A stretch of DNA of 64,000 nt from NCBI GenBank assembly GCA_037129555.1, contig JBAXUS010000001.1:33725-97724 (forward strand), read 5' to 3'. The notes under the pieces are model-generated. The model had not been told where the DNA came from. It worked only from the letters and a program-made list of their open reading frames with translations, and made no database searches. Source of the DNA: JANXLS01 sp037129555 (GTDB lineage: Bacteria > Planctomycetota > SZUA-567 > H5-PLA8). Shown piece by piece: positions 8,929-16,302 of the stretch (positions are counted from its first letter, which is position 1; every line of letters begins with the position of its first letter). The position numbers and the translations under genes were made by a program.

Positions 8929-9004
8929 GCTGTGATAGCTCAGCTGGTAGAGCACGTCCTTGGTAAGGACGAGGTCTTGGGTTCAAACCCCAATCACAGC
9001 TCCA
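8929..9004 (+). tRNA. tRNA-Thr (anticodon GGT)
   Basis: Full cloverleaf: acceptor GCTGTGA pairs with TCACAGC, the D arm is GCTCAGCTGGTAGAGC, the anticodon stem CGTCC/GGACG encloses the loop TTGGTAA with anticodon GGT, and the T arm holds GGTTCAAACC. The discriminator is T9001 and CCA is encoded at 9002-9004. It lies 245 bases upstream of tuf, a common bacterial arrangement. Confidence 0.97.
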
Positions 9005-9249
9005 TTTTTAACGCAGTCTCCTTGCGACATGACAGTCACATTGAGGCAGTTGCCGGACGAACCATTTTCGCTAGGCTGGGATCGATTTGCTCCTGAAAAA
9101 TCGATACTAAATTTGAGATTCGACGTTCAAGCTCTGTTGCTTGAGAATTTTGGTGGCACCCGGCCCTTTGATTGAAACTGAGTCGGCTTAATAGTGCAGA
9201 AAAAACGGTTTGCCGACACTCTTGTCGGCGACAAGAGGAGAAAGGTGAG

Positions 9250-10470
9250 ATGGCCAAAGATACATATGTAAGTAAGAAACCCCACGTGAACGTCGGAACG
9301 ATCGGTCACATCGATCACGGCAAGTCAACGTTGACGGCAGCATTGGTCGCCGTTCAGGCAGCCAGTGGCTTGGCCACGGCCAAGACCTACGCCGAAATCA
9401 CGAAGGGTGGTACGGTCCGCGATTCGAACAAGACGGTTACCATTGCCGCTTCCCACACCGAATACGAAACCGAAAACCGCCACTACGCACACATCGACTG
9501 TCCGGGACACGCCGACTTCATCAAGAACATGATCACCGGCGCAGCCCAGATGGACGGCGGTATCCTCGTGGTTTCCGCAGCCGACGGCCCCATGCCCCAG
9601 ACGCGCGAACACGTGCTCTTGGCGCGCCAGGTCAACGTTCCGGCCCTCGTCGTCTTCCTCAACAAGGTTGACTTGGTCGACGATCCGGAATTGCTCGACT
9701 TGATCGAAATGGAAATCCGCGACTTGCTCACCAAGTACGGCTTCCCGGGCGACACCACGCCAGTCGTTCGTGGCCAGTCCAAAGCCGCTCTCGAAAATCC
9801 CGCCGATCCGGTCGCCAGCAAGCCGGTCAAGGATTTGTTGAAGGCGCTCGATTCCTTCATTCCTGAACCCATGCGCATGATCGACGCGCCGTTCCTGATG
9901 CCGGTCGAAGACGTCTTCTCGATCAAGGGTCGCGGTACGGTCGGAACCGGTCGTATCGAACAGGGTATCGTCAAAGTCGGCGATCCGCTCGAAGTCGTCG
10001 GTCTCTGCAAAGAAGTCTTGAAGACGACCTGCACGGGCGTCGAAATGTTCAATAAGTTGTTGGACAAAGGCGAAGCCGGTTTCAATGTCGGTCTGTTGCT
10101 GCGCGGCGTTGAAAAAGAACAGTTGAGCCGCGGTCAGGTTCTCTGCAAGCCGGGTTCGATCAAGCCGCACACCGAATTTGAAGGTCAGGTGTACGTGCTC
10201 TCCAAAGACGAAGGTGGCCGCCACACGCCGTTCTTCGCCGGTTACCGCCCCCAGTTCTACTTCCGCACCACGGACGTGACGGGTAAGGTGACGATGTTGG
10301 TCAATGCGGATGGTAAGCCAGCCGAAATGTGTATGCCTGGCGATAACATCAAGATGATCGTCGTCTTGGAAGAAAATCAGCCCGTCGCCATGGTCGAAGG
10401 CCTCCGCTTCGCCATCCGCGAAGGTGGCCGCACGGTCGGTTCAGGCGTCGTCACCAAGATTCTCAAGTAA
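9250..10470 (+). CDS. tuf: Elongation factor Tu
   Basis: A 406-residue EF-Tu that carries aminoacyl-tRNA to the ribosome. GTPase motifs are intact: GHIDHGKST (P-loop), DCPGH (G3), NKVD (G4). Domains 2 and 3 are complete and the protein ends VGSGVVTKILK. Switch I is unusual: where most EF-Tu have RGITI, this one has GGTVRDSNKTVTI, with the Thr that contacts Mg2+ retained. I recall this form from planctomycetes. An upstream in-frame ATG exists at 9172, but MAKDTYV at 9250 is preceded by GAGGAGAAAGG and matches the family start. It is probably transcribed with tRNA-Thr from the promoter at 8851. Confidence 0.98.
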   Translation: MAKDTYVSKKPHVNVGTIGHIDHGKSTLTAALVAVQAASGLATAKTYAEITKGGTVRDSNKTVTIAASHTEYETENRHYAHIDCPGHADFIKNMITGAAQMDGGILVVSAADGPMPQTREHVLLARQVNVPALVVFLNKVDLVDDPELLDLIEMEIRDLLTKYGFPGDTTPVVRGQSKAALENPADPVASKPVKDLLKALDSFIPEPMRMIDAPFLMPVEDVFSIKGRGTVGTGRIEQGIVKVGDPLEVVGLCKEVLKTTCTGVEMFNKLLDKGEAGFNVGLLLRGVEKEQLSRGQVLCKPGSIKPHTEFEGQVYVLSKDEGGRHTPFFAGYRPQFYFRTTDVTGKVTMLVNADGKPAEMCMPGDNIKMIVVLEENQPVAMVEGLRFAIREGGRTVGSGVVTKILK

Positions 10471-10511
10471 TTTACTTGATGATCTGTTAAAAATAGGTAT
10501 AAAGCTGGAGC

Positions 10512-10548
10512 GCGGGAGCTTGGCATACGTCAAGCTCCTCGCTTCATT
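10512..10548 (+). terminator. Weak hairpin terminator downstream of tuf
   Basis: Arms around GCGGGAGCTTG (10512-10522) and CAAGCTCCTCGC (10531-10542) form a stem with one bulge, followed by the interrupted T tract TTCATTTT. It lies 40 bases after the tuf stop. The 240-base tuf-rpmG gap holds no gene. The T tract is imperfect, so read-through is likely. Confidence 0.5.
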
Positions 10549-10709
10549 TTACAAGTCCCAAGAGCCGCGCACGCAAGTAAGCGGCATGTGTATTAGCAAT
10601 CAAACATTCAGTGGAGAGGTAGTTGGGAAGGTTTCGAACGCGCGCGTCCTGCAATCATATGCTACGATAGCGAAGTGTCTTGAGAATCGTTGCCCAGCCG
10701 GTTAAAATC

Positions 10710-10859
10710 ATGCGCGAACGAGTCATTCTGGAATGCACCGAATGCGGTGAACGAAATTACATGACGACCTTGAACACCAAGGGCGGCAAGAAATTGGAAA
10801 TTAAGAAGTATTGTCCCAGAACCAAGACCAGAACGCTCCACAAGAGCCGCAAGGTCTGA
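10710..10859 (+). CDS. rpmG: Large-subunit ribosomal protein bL33
   Basis: A 49-residue ribosomal protein, short enough to be missed by simple gene calling. It starts MRERVILECTECGERNYMTT and ends RTKTRTLHKSRKV, the standard bL33 pattern. The zinc-binding set is partly lost: CxxC at residues 9-12 is kept, but the second pair is reduced to one Cys (KKYCPRTK), so zinc binding may be weak or absent. Position between tuf and tRNA-Trp/secE is typical. Confidence 0.95.
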   Translation: MRERVILECTECGERNYMTTLNTKGGKKLEIKKYCPRTKTRTLHKSRKV

Positions 10860-10879
10860 ACTACATGTTTTGAGTTACG

Positions 10880-10922
10880 TGTTTCGAGTTGGCTGCTAAC
10901 ACGAAATCCGAAACTCGAAACA
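10880..10922. repeat. Inverted repeat between rpmG and tRNA-Trp
   Basis: Perfect 11-base arms TGTTTCGAGTT (10880-10890) and AACTCGAAACA (10912-10922) with a 21-base loop and no T tract. It ends nine bases before the tRNA. It could be an RNA-processing or attenuation hairpin; nothing decides between them. Confidence 0.6.
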
Positions 10923-10931
10923 AGTAGTTGA

Positions 10932-11004
10932 AGGAGCGTAGCTCAATTGGCAGAGCAGCCGTCTCCAAAGCGGCAGGTTGGGGGTTCGAGTCCCTCCGCT
11001 CCTG
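10932..11004 (+). tRNA. tRNA-Trp (anticodon CCA)
   Basis: Acceptor AGGAGCG pairs with CGCTCCT, the anticodon stem GCCGT/GCGGC surrounds CTCCAAA with anticodon CCA, and the T arm contains GGTTCGAGTCC. The discriminator is G11004; CCA is not encoded. It precedes secE, as in many bacteria. Confidence 0.97.
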
Positions 11005-11218
11005 TTAATCCGTGGTGCGATGCGAAGAATTCTGAACATCTCCGCCAAAACTCACCTGAGTTCAATGCGTCCTCCGGGATCCATTTGCTCAGTTGTTTTG
11101 CGGTGATCTTTAAAACTCATTCACATCATGCGTTCGAGCAGTACATGTAGTCAGTTGATCTACGGTTTTTCCGCGATCCATTTTTGATTGACCCTAATTC
11201 AGCAAGGACAAGGACGAC

Positions 11219-11758
11219 ATGTCCACAGACGTTACGACAAGTTCCCCCGGCAGTAACAACGCGCCCATCGAATCGTCCAAATCGGGCAGTTCCGGTGGAT
11301 GGTCCGTCCACAAACCCGGCGAAGGTTACGCCACGCGACTGGGATTGATGGCGGTTGTGTTTGCCTTCGTCACGTTCTCAGCTCGCCAGTGGTACTACAA
11401 CTGGATTTTCATCCCGAAATTCTTCCGCAGCCTCGGCCTCGGCATTCTGCTCGACTGGACCGAAAGCTACCGCAGCTTCTCCCAAATCGGCGGCACGTTG
11501 ATCATCGCCTCCTTGGGTTTCCTGCTGGGTTACTATTACATTTATATCCGCCGCGACAGCGCTGAATTCCTGGTCAAGACCGACATGGAATTGGCCAAAG
11601 TCACGTGGCCGAAAGTGTCCCCGTGGTTCCGGCCTGACACTCAGGTCTGGGGCGCAACCTACGTCGTCTTGATCGTGATCACCATGTTGACTCTGTACGT
11701 GTTGACCGTCGATAGCAGCCTCGAATTTTTCGCTTCGAAGGTTTTCTTCAGTAAGTAA
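11219..11758 (+). CDS. secE: Preprotein translocase subunit SecE (long form)
   Basis: A 179-residue SecE, the clamp of the SecYEG channel. The conserved core is at the C-terminus: ELAKVTWPKVSPW, the amphipathic helix, then the last membrane helix (VVLIVITMLTLYVLTV). Two further hydrophobic segments lie upstream, around residues 40-60 and 85-108, so this resembles the three-helix SecE of gammaproteobacteria rather than the one-helix form of most bacteria. The first 35 residues are Ser/Thr/Pro-rich. GGACAAGGACG precedes the ATG. It is followed by nusG after 26 bases, the classical secE-nusG pair. Confidence 0.94.
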   Translation: MSTDVTTSSPGSNNAPIESSKSGSSGGWSVHKPGEGYATRLGLMAVVFAFVTFSARQWYYNWIFIPKFFRSLGLGILLDWTESYRSFSQIGGTLIIASLGFLLGYYYIYIRRDSAEFLVKTDMELAKVTWPKVSPWFRPDTQVWGATYVVLIVITMLTLYVLTVDSSLEFFASKVFFSK

Positions 11759-11784
11759 ACTTGAATTAGGAAGCAGCATCAAAA

Positions 11785-12339
11785 ATGGCTAAAAAGCTGT
11801 GGTATGCGCTCCGGGTTCAATCCGAGCGTGAAGAAAAGATCAAGGAAAGCCTCGTCGCCCGCATCCGCGCGAAAGGTTTGGAGCACCACGTTCACCAGAT
11901 CGTCGTGCCCGCCGAAAGCGTCTCGGAAATCCGAGAAGGCAAAAAGCGCGTTTCGACTCAGAAGATGTTTCCTGGCTACATTCTGATCGAAGTCGGTACC
12001 GATGACAAAGGTGAAGTCGAACAGAATCTCTGGTTCGTCATCATGGAAACGTCCGGCATCAGCGGCTTCGTCGGCAGCAATCGCATGCAGCCCGAACCGT
12101 TGGACGAAAGCGAAGTCCGCCGCATCCTTGACGACATCGAATCACGCAAAGAAAAGCCCAAGCCCAAAGTTGAATTCGAACCGGGAAACAAAGTCCGCAT
12201 CAAGGACGGCCCATTCGAAAACTTCGATGGCGTGGTGGAGTCAGTCGATTCTGCCAAGTGGATGTTGAAAGTAAAAGTCTCCATCTTCGGACGCGATACA
12301 TCAGTCGAAATGGAATACGGCAAGGTCGAAAAGATTTAA
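11785..12339 (+). CDS. nusG: Transcription termination/antitermination protein NusG
   Basis: A 184-residue NusG. The N-terminal NGN domain begins KKLWYALRVQSEREEKIKE and contains KMFPGYILIE; the C-terminal KOW domain is FEPGNKVRIKDGPFENFDGVV. NusG binds RNA polymerase and couples it to Rho or to the ribosome through S10. It lies between secE and rplK. A loop of about ten extra residues is present around GTDDKGEVEQN compared with the shortest members; otherwise ordinary. Confidence 0.97.
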   Translation: MAKKLWYALRVQSEREEKIKESLVARIRAKGLEHHVHQIVVPAESVSEIREGKKRVSTQKMFPGYILIEVGTDDKGEVEQNLWFVIMETSGISGFVGSNRMQPEPLDESEVRRILDDIESRKEKPKPKVEFEPGNKVRIKDGPFENFDGVVESVDSAKWMLKVKVSIFGRDTSVEMEYGKVEKI

Positions 12340-12376
12340 GATATTTTGTAGTTCCGGGACGCGATCAGTTTAAACG

Positions 12377-12404
12377 GCAGGCGCAATGTGCGCTGCGGTT
12401 TTTT
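12377..12404 (+). terminator. Attenuator-like hairpin between nusG and rplK
   Basis: The stem GCAGGCGCA / TGCGCTGC (one bulge) with a three-base loop is followed by six T residues (12399-12404). It lies 40 bases after nusG and 40 before rplK. It may partly separate secE-nusG from the ribosomal-protein genes. Confidence 0.5.
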
Positions 12405-12444
12405 CTGTGAAGCTTGGAACATAGCGATTGAGAGAACGAACGTA

Positions 12445-12870
12445 ATGGCCAAAGAAATTAAAGCAAAAGTGAAGTTGCAGTGTCCCGCAGGCGGCGCAAA
12501 TCCGGCACCGCCAGTCGGTCCGGCACTCTCCCAGCACGGCGTGAACATCGGCGAATTCGTCAAGCGCTTTAATGCTGACACGATGAAGCAAAAGGGTCTT
12601 GTCATCCCCGTGATCGTCACAGTGTACAAAGACAAGTCCTTTGACCTGTTGTACAAGACTCCGCCGGCGAGCATTTTGTTGTGCAAAGCGGCTGGCATTG
12701 AAAAGGGCAGCGGCGAACCGAACAAGAACAAAGTCGGCAAAGTCACCCGCGCTCAAATCGCCGAAATCGCCAAAGTGAAAGTCAAAGATTTGAACGCCTC
12801 CACCCCCGAAGCCGCCGCCCGCATCATCGAAGGCACAGCTCGCAGCATGGGATTGGAAGTGATCGGTTAG
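12445..12870 (+). CDS. rplK: Large-subunit ribosomal protein uL11
   Basis: A 141-residue L11, normal length. It carries KLQCPAGGANPAPPVGPALSQHGVNIGEF, the proline-rich N-terminal signature, and the rRNA-binding C-terminal part ending ARIIEGTARSMGLEVIG. It binds the GTPase-centre region of 23S rRNA. MAKEIKAK at 12445 is the family start; the frame is open back to 12388 but that extension is not conserved. Unlike most bacteria, rplA does not follow directly. Confidence 0.98.
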   Translation: MAKEIKAKVKLQCPAGGANPAPPVGPALSQHGVNIGEFVKRFNADTMKQKGLVIPVIVTVYKDKSFDLLYKTPPASILLCKAAGIEKGSGEPNKNKVGKVTRAQIAEIAKVKVKDLNASTPEAAARIIEGTARSMGLEVIG

Positions 12871-12901
12871 TTCTTGACCTACATTTAGAGGTTTAATCAT
12901 A

Positions 12902-13138
12902 ATGAGTTGCAGAAGCCGCGATGAAGTTGAACTGTTGGTGGCTGCACTCAGAACGGTTGATGGAATTGTAAAAGCTGAAATAATTGACGATAATAAGAAT
13001 GATCTGTATATCGCATTGTATTGCGAACAGGGTACTGATGAGATTCGACTGGGATCAATGCTGCCGCAGGGATGGCAGCATTGGCCTTGGAACACTGAGA
13101 ATCGGTATTATAAAACGTCGATGGTCAGTAAGGACTAG
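12902..13138 (+). CDS. Small protein of unknown function between rplK and rplA
   Basis: A 78-residue acidic protein starting MSCRSRDEVELLVAALRTVDG. It contains a helical first half, a strand-like LYIALYCEQG, and an aromatic patch (GWQHWPWNT). I recognise no family. AGAGG about eight bases upstream supports translation. It is in a place where rplK and rplA are normally adjacent, 31 bases after the rplK stop. Local base composition is lower in GC than the flanking ribosomal genes, which suggests a later insertion. Confidence 0.6.
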   Translation: MSCRSRDEVELLVAALRTVDGIVKAEIIDDNKNDLYIALYCEQGTDEIRLGSMLPQGWQHWPWNTENRYYKTSMVSKD

Positions 13139-13192
13139 TTTTTTCGGGAGTTTGATGGTAGGATCATGGCGGGTTTGAGTGGAGGAATCGCG

Positions 13193-13354
13193 ATGAAAAC
13201 GAAACCGTTGGACGAATGCCCCGAATTGCTTGAAGAGTTGCGAGCACAAGTTCGTAAACAATACCGTGAAGTTCGTGCTGAGCAGCAGCGACAGAAAATG
13301 TTGGCTGTGAAAGCTACGAAGTCCCAGAATGTTGAATTGATGGCTGTTAAATAA
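13193..13354 (+). CDS. Small coiled-coil protein of unknown function
   Basis: A 53-residue, highly charged helical protein (CPELLEELRAQVRKQYREVRAEQQRQK). The frame is open from 13166, but GGAGGAATCGCG directly before the ATG at 13193 is a near-perfect ribosome site and decides the start. It follows the 78-residue gene by 54 bases; the pair could be a two-gene module such as toxin-antitoxin, but neither product is recognised. Confidence 0.55.
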   Translation: MKTKPLDECPELLEELRAQVRKQYREVRAEQQRQKMLAVKATKSQNVELMAVK

Positions 13355-13452
13355 AAGTATACATTTAGTCCGTATTGTCCGTACAGTGTAACCGAAATTG
13401 GAGGAGAGCGGCTCATACCCGTTCGCGAGTACTCCAGAAAGAGCAGACAACT

Positions 13453-14154
13453 ATGCCGCGAAAAACCGGCACATACAAGCCGTCCAAGCGCTTCCGGGAA
13501 TTGGCTAAAAAAGTCGATGTCGTCAAGTCATACACCATCGACGAAGCCATCACCATCCTCAAGTCCGCGCCCAAGAAGACCAAGTTCGACGAATCCGTCG
13601 ATCTGGCCATCAAGTTGGACATCGACACCAAGCAGGCCGATCAGCTCGTTCGCGGTTCCTTCTCGCTGCCCAAGGGCACCGGCAAGACGTTGCGCGTGAT
13701 CTGTTTCGCCGACGGCCCGAATGCGGAAGCCGCGCGCAAAGCCGGCGCGCTCGAAGCCGGTGGTGAAGAATTGGCCAAGAAGGTTGAAGGCGGATGGCTC
13801 GACTTCGATGTCGCCGTCGCCCACCCGGCCACCATGCGTTACGTCGGTCGCCTCGGTAAAGTCCTCGGACCGAAGGGCTTGATGCCCAGTCCGAAATCCG
13901 GCACCGTGACGACAGACGTCGCCAAGGCCGTCAGTGAATTCCGCGCTGGCAAAATCGAGTTCCGCAACGACACGTTCGGTAACGTTCACGTCGTCGTTGG
14001 CAAGCTCAGCTTCCCCAAAGAAGACTTGCTCATCAACGTCAAAGCGATGCTCGAGCACGTCATTGGTCTGCGCCCGCAAGCGGTTAAGGGTATCTACTTC
14101 CGCAAAGCAACGTTGACCAGCACGATGGGACCAGGCGTTCGGATTTCGCTGTAA
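13453..14154 (+). CDS. rplA: Large-subunit ribosomal protein uL1
   Basis: A 233-residue L1, usual length, forming the mobile stalk at the ribosomal E site. Conserved stretches include the KGTGKTLRV region, MRYVGRLGKVLGPKGLMPSPKSGTVT and KGIYFRKATLTSTMGPGV. The start at 13453 (MPRKTGTYKPSKRF) is preferred over the open extension to 13375. L1 commonly represses its own operon by binding a leader that mimics its rRNA site; the 98 bases upstream could hold one, but I cannot fold it reliably. Confidence 0.98.
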   Translation: MPRKTGTYKPSKRFRELAKKVDVVKSYTIDEAITILKSAPKKTKFDESVDLAIKLDIDTKQADQLVRGSFSLPKGTGKTLRVICFADGPNAEAARKAGALEAGGEELAKKVEGGWLDFDVAVAHPATMRYVGRLGKVLGPKGLMPSPKSGTVTTDVAKAVSEFRAGKIEFRNDTFGNVHVVVGKLSFPKEDLLINVKAMLEHVIGLRPQAVKGIYFRKATLTSTMGPGVRISL

Positions 14155-14277
14155 CCTGAAGCCGACTTTCGAGTCGGAGCGCTCTAAAAAAATTGAATCG
14201 ATGAGACCGATTAAACGTGGATTTGCATGCGCGATTTTCAACGCGTTGCAAAATCCTTTACAGGAGAAGATATTTAC

Positions 14278-14904
14278 ATGGCCGATAAACGACCCGCCGA
14301 TAAAAAACCGAAAGGTTCCGGCAATCCGAACCGCATCAACCGGTTGTTGGTGAAGAAAGCGTCCTCAGAATACGGCGACTTGACGAACCTCATTGTTCTG
14401 TCCAACTTGGGCATCAACAGCGAACAGAATCAGGAAATCCGCCAGAGCCTGCGTGAAAAGAAATTCACGTTCAAGATGGTCCGCAACCGCTTGACCATGA
14501 AAGCGTTTGGCGACCTTGGCTTGAAGGAATCCGATAACCTGTTCAAAGGCCCGACTTGTATCCTCAACGGTGCAGACCCCGTTGCGGCCGCCAAGATCGG
14601 TTTGGAACTGGTCGAAAAGTACAACAAGACGATCAAGTTGATCGGCGGTTTGCTGGAAGGCAAAGTGCTGTCCGCTGAAGACGTCAAAATGCTGTCCAAG
14701 TCCAAGTCCAAGCCGGAATTGCTGGGCGACGTGGTCGGCGCAATGCGCGGACCTGGCTCCCGCATCGCTGGTGCGCTCAAGGGACCTGGCAGCCGCATCG
14801 CCGGTGCCATCAAGGCGTTGGCCGAAAAATTGGAAAAAGCTGCAGCGCCCGCAGTTGAAGTAGCTCCGGCTGCTGAAGCCGTTGCAGTTGCAGCAGGCGA
14901 GTAG
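14278..14904 (+). CDS. rplJ: Large-subunit ribosomal protein uL10
   Basis: A 208-residue L10, longer than the usual 165-175 because of an N-terminal Lys-rich segment and a C-terminal tail. The globular part has NLIVLSNLGINSEQNQEIRQSLR and KMVRNRLTMKAFGDLGL. The C-terminus repeats GPGSRIAGALK/GPGSRIAGAIK in tandem and ends in an Ala/Val/Glu-rich tail. The helix that binds L7/L12 dimers is the last part. CAGGAGAAG precedes the ATG at 14278. The doubled GPGSRIAGA motif is not something I know from other L10. Confidence 0.95.
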   Translation: MADKRPADKKPKGSGNPNRINRLLVKKASSEYGDLTNLIVLSNLGINSEQNQEIRQSLREKKFTFKMVRNRLTMKAFGDLGLKESDNLFKGPTCILNGADPVAAAKIGLELVEKYNKTIKLIGGLLEGKVLSAEDVKMLSKSKSKPELLGDVVGAMRGPGSRIAGALKGPGSRIAGAIKALAEKLEKAAAPAVEVAPAAEAVAVAAGE

Positions 14905-15139
14905 TCAGTGACGTTTTGGAATTGAAGCGGCGCACCGAGCTTCTACGGTCGCGACGTTTCCAATGGTTCGCGCGGAGTGTTTTCGCGCGAGGAGTCTAGT
15001 TCGCACGTGCCGCTGTGAAGTGACACTGCGGACCGGGGGATTGACCGGGTGCAGACAATTTCATGTCTGACCGGAACGACCCGACGTGTGAAACAAAAAT
15101 GCGGCAACTAAGCCGCGCTGTTTAAAAGGAGAAGTATTC

Positions 15140-15541
15140 ATGGCGGAATTCGCCCCCGAAGTAAAAGACCTTGGTGACAAAATTGCCAACCTGACCCTCT
15201 TGCAGGCGAAGGCCCTCGGCGATTATTTGAAGGAAGCCTATCAGATCGAAGCCGCCGCTGGTGGTGGAATGATGATGGCTGCTGCTCCGGCTGCTGCCGC
15301 TGCGGCCCCTAAGGAAGAAGCCAAGGCCACGCTCGACGTGATCCTGATCAAGGTTGCTGACGCGACGAAGAAGATCGCCGTCATCAAGATCGTCCGCGAA
15401 ATCACCGGTCTCGGCTTGAAGGAAGCCAAGGACGTTGTCGATAAGGCCCCGCAGCCCGTCAAGGCCGGCGTCCTCCGCGACGAAGCCGAAGCGATGAAGG
15501 TCAAGCTCGAAAAAGAAGGCGCGACGATCGAACTCAAGTAG
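15140..15541 (+). CDS. rplL: Large-subunit ribosomal protein bL12 (L7/L12)
   Basis: A 133-residue stalk protein that recruits translation GTPases. It shows the N-terminal dimerisation part (VKDLGDKIANLTLLQAKALGDYL), an Ala-rich hinge, and the C-terminal domain with KIAVIKIVREITGLGLKEAKDVVDKAP. It is separated from rplJ by 235 bases without a gene; that spacer holds GC-rich segments and a small hairpin CAGACA/TGTCTG at 15052-15069 and may be an attenuator. AAAAGGAGAAG precedes the ATG. Confidence 0.98.
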   Translation: MAEFAPEVKDLGDKIANLTLLQAKALGDYLKEAYQIEAAAGGGMMMAAAPAAAAAAPKEEAKATLDVILIKVADATKKIAVIKIVREITGLGLKEAKDVVDKAPQPVKAGVLRDEAEAMKVKLEKEGATIELK

Positions 15542-15579
15542 TTCCTATCGCCTCAACTTTCAAACGTCTTAAAACGGGA

Positions 15580-15610
15580 ACGCCGCGATCACTCGCGGCG
15601 TTTTTGTTTT
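15580..15610 (+). terminator. Rho-independent terminator after rplL
   Basis: Nine-base arms ACGCCGCGA (15580-15588) and TCGCGGCGT (15593-15601) with loop TCAC are followed by TTTTTGTTTT. It ends the ribosomal-protein operon. Confidence 0.92.
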
Positions 15611-15615
15611 CCCCC

Positions 15616-15655
15616 CTCTCCCCTCGGGGAGAGGGCCGACACAGGTACCCCTGTG
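15616..15655. repeat. Paired hairpins, including a TACC-loop palindrome
   Basis: CCTCTCCCC and GGGGAGAGG form one hairpin; CACAGG (15640-15645) TACC CCTGTG (15650-15655) forms the next. A longer hairpin with the same AGG-TACC-CCT core is at 56079-56102, so this is probably a dispersed element. Confidence 0.65.
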
Positions 15656-15726
15656 CGGGGTGAGGGCGGGGCGTTGATAAATCGAAATCACTTGACTTTT
15701 TGAAACTCATTTCGTTGTTATAACAG

Positions 15727-16125
15727 CTACTTCGCTGCCGTCCCTTCAACCTTCTCATTCTCTCTCAACCAACCCACGATTCCCTTCGAGTAGAATTTGA
15801 CATTCGTGTAGCCCATTTCGACCGCCGCAGTCGCGCCACCCTTGTACGCCGAACAATCCGGATCGCCACAATACGCCACGATCAGCGCGGTCTTATCCGC
15901 AGGCAGATGCTTGGCCAATTCGTTCTTCATCTTCCCATAATTCAACGCGCCCGGAATATGATTCTTGTTGTACGTCAGTGTGTTGTTGCAATCCAACAGC
16001 GTCACCTTCCCAGCCTTCACCGCATCCGCCAGTTCCCTGTGTGAAATATCCGAGAACGTATCAGCAGCAAAAACCGCTCCCGCAAGCGACACGCAAAACA
16101 ATACCGCCATCCCAAACTTCGTCAT
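15727..16125 (-). CDS. Exported rhodanese-like sulfurtransferase
   Basis: A 132-residue single-domain rhodanese with a signal peptide ending VFAAD. The fold begins FSDISHRELADAVKAGKVTLLDC, continues NKNHIPGALNYG, and has the active-site loop AYCGDPDCSAYKGG with the reactive Cys, then the GYTNVKFYSKGIVGW ending. Rhodaneses transfer sulfane sulfur or bind oxyanions; in the periplasm they often handle sulfur or redox stress. The start ATG at 16123-16125 has GAAAGGAGACAGGACG before it, which rules out the longer frame to 16161. Confidence 0.92.
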   Translation of the reverse strand: MTKFGMAVLFCVSLAGAVFAADTFSDISHRELADAVKAGKVTLLDCNNTLTYNKNHIPGALNYGKMKNELAKHLPADKTALIVAYCGDPDCSAYKGGATAAVEMGYTNVKFYSKGIVGWLRENEKVEGTAAK

Positions 16126-16236
16126 CGTCCTGTCTCCTTTCGAATGAATTTGAGCTTTCAATATGCTCCGTTAGATTACACCGGTTCGAAGTCTACACGA
16201 CTCATTTTCAGGCGCACTCACTCACTCATTTCCGCC

Positions 16237-16269
16237 AAAAAAAAAGGCGGCTGATTCAATCAGCCGCCT
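16237..16269 (-). terminator. Terminator of the TIG-repeat gene
   Basis: Read on the reverse strand, AGGCGGCTGAT and ATCAGCCGCCT arms (16259-16269 and 16245-16255) with a three-base loop are followed by nine T residues. It lies 34 bases past the stop of the 1179-residue gene. Confidence 0.93.
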
Positions 16270-16302
16270 CGCACTACTCATCAGATTGTCGCGAACAGCG
16301 CG

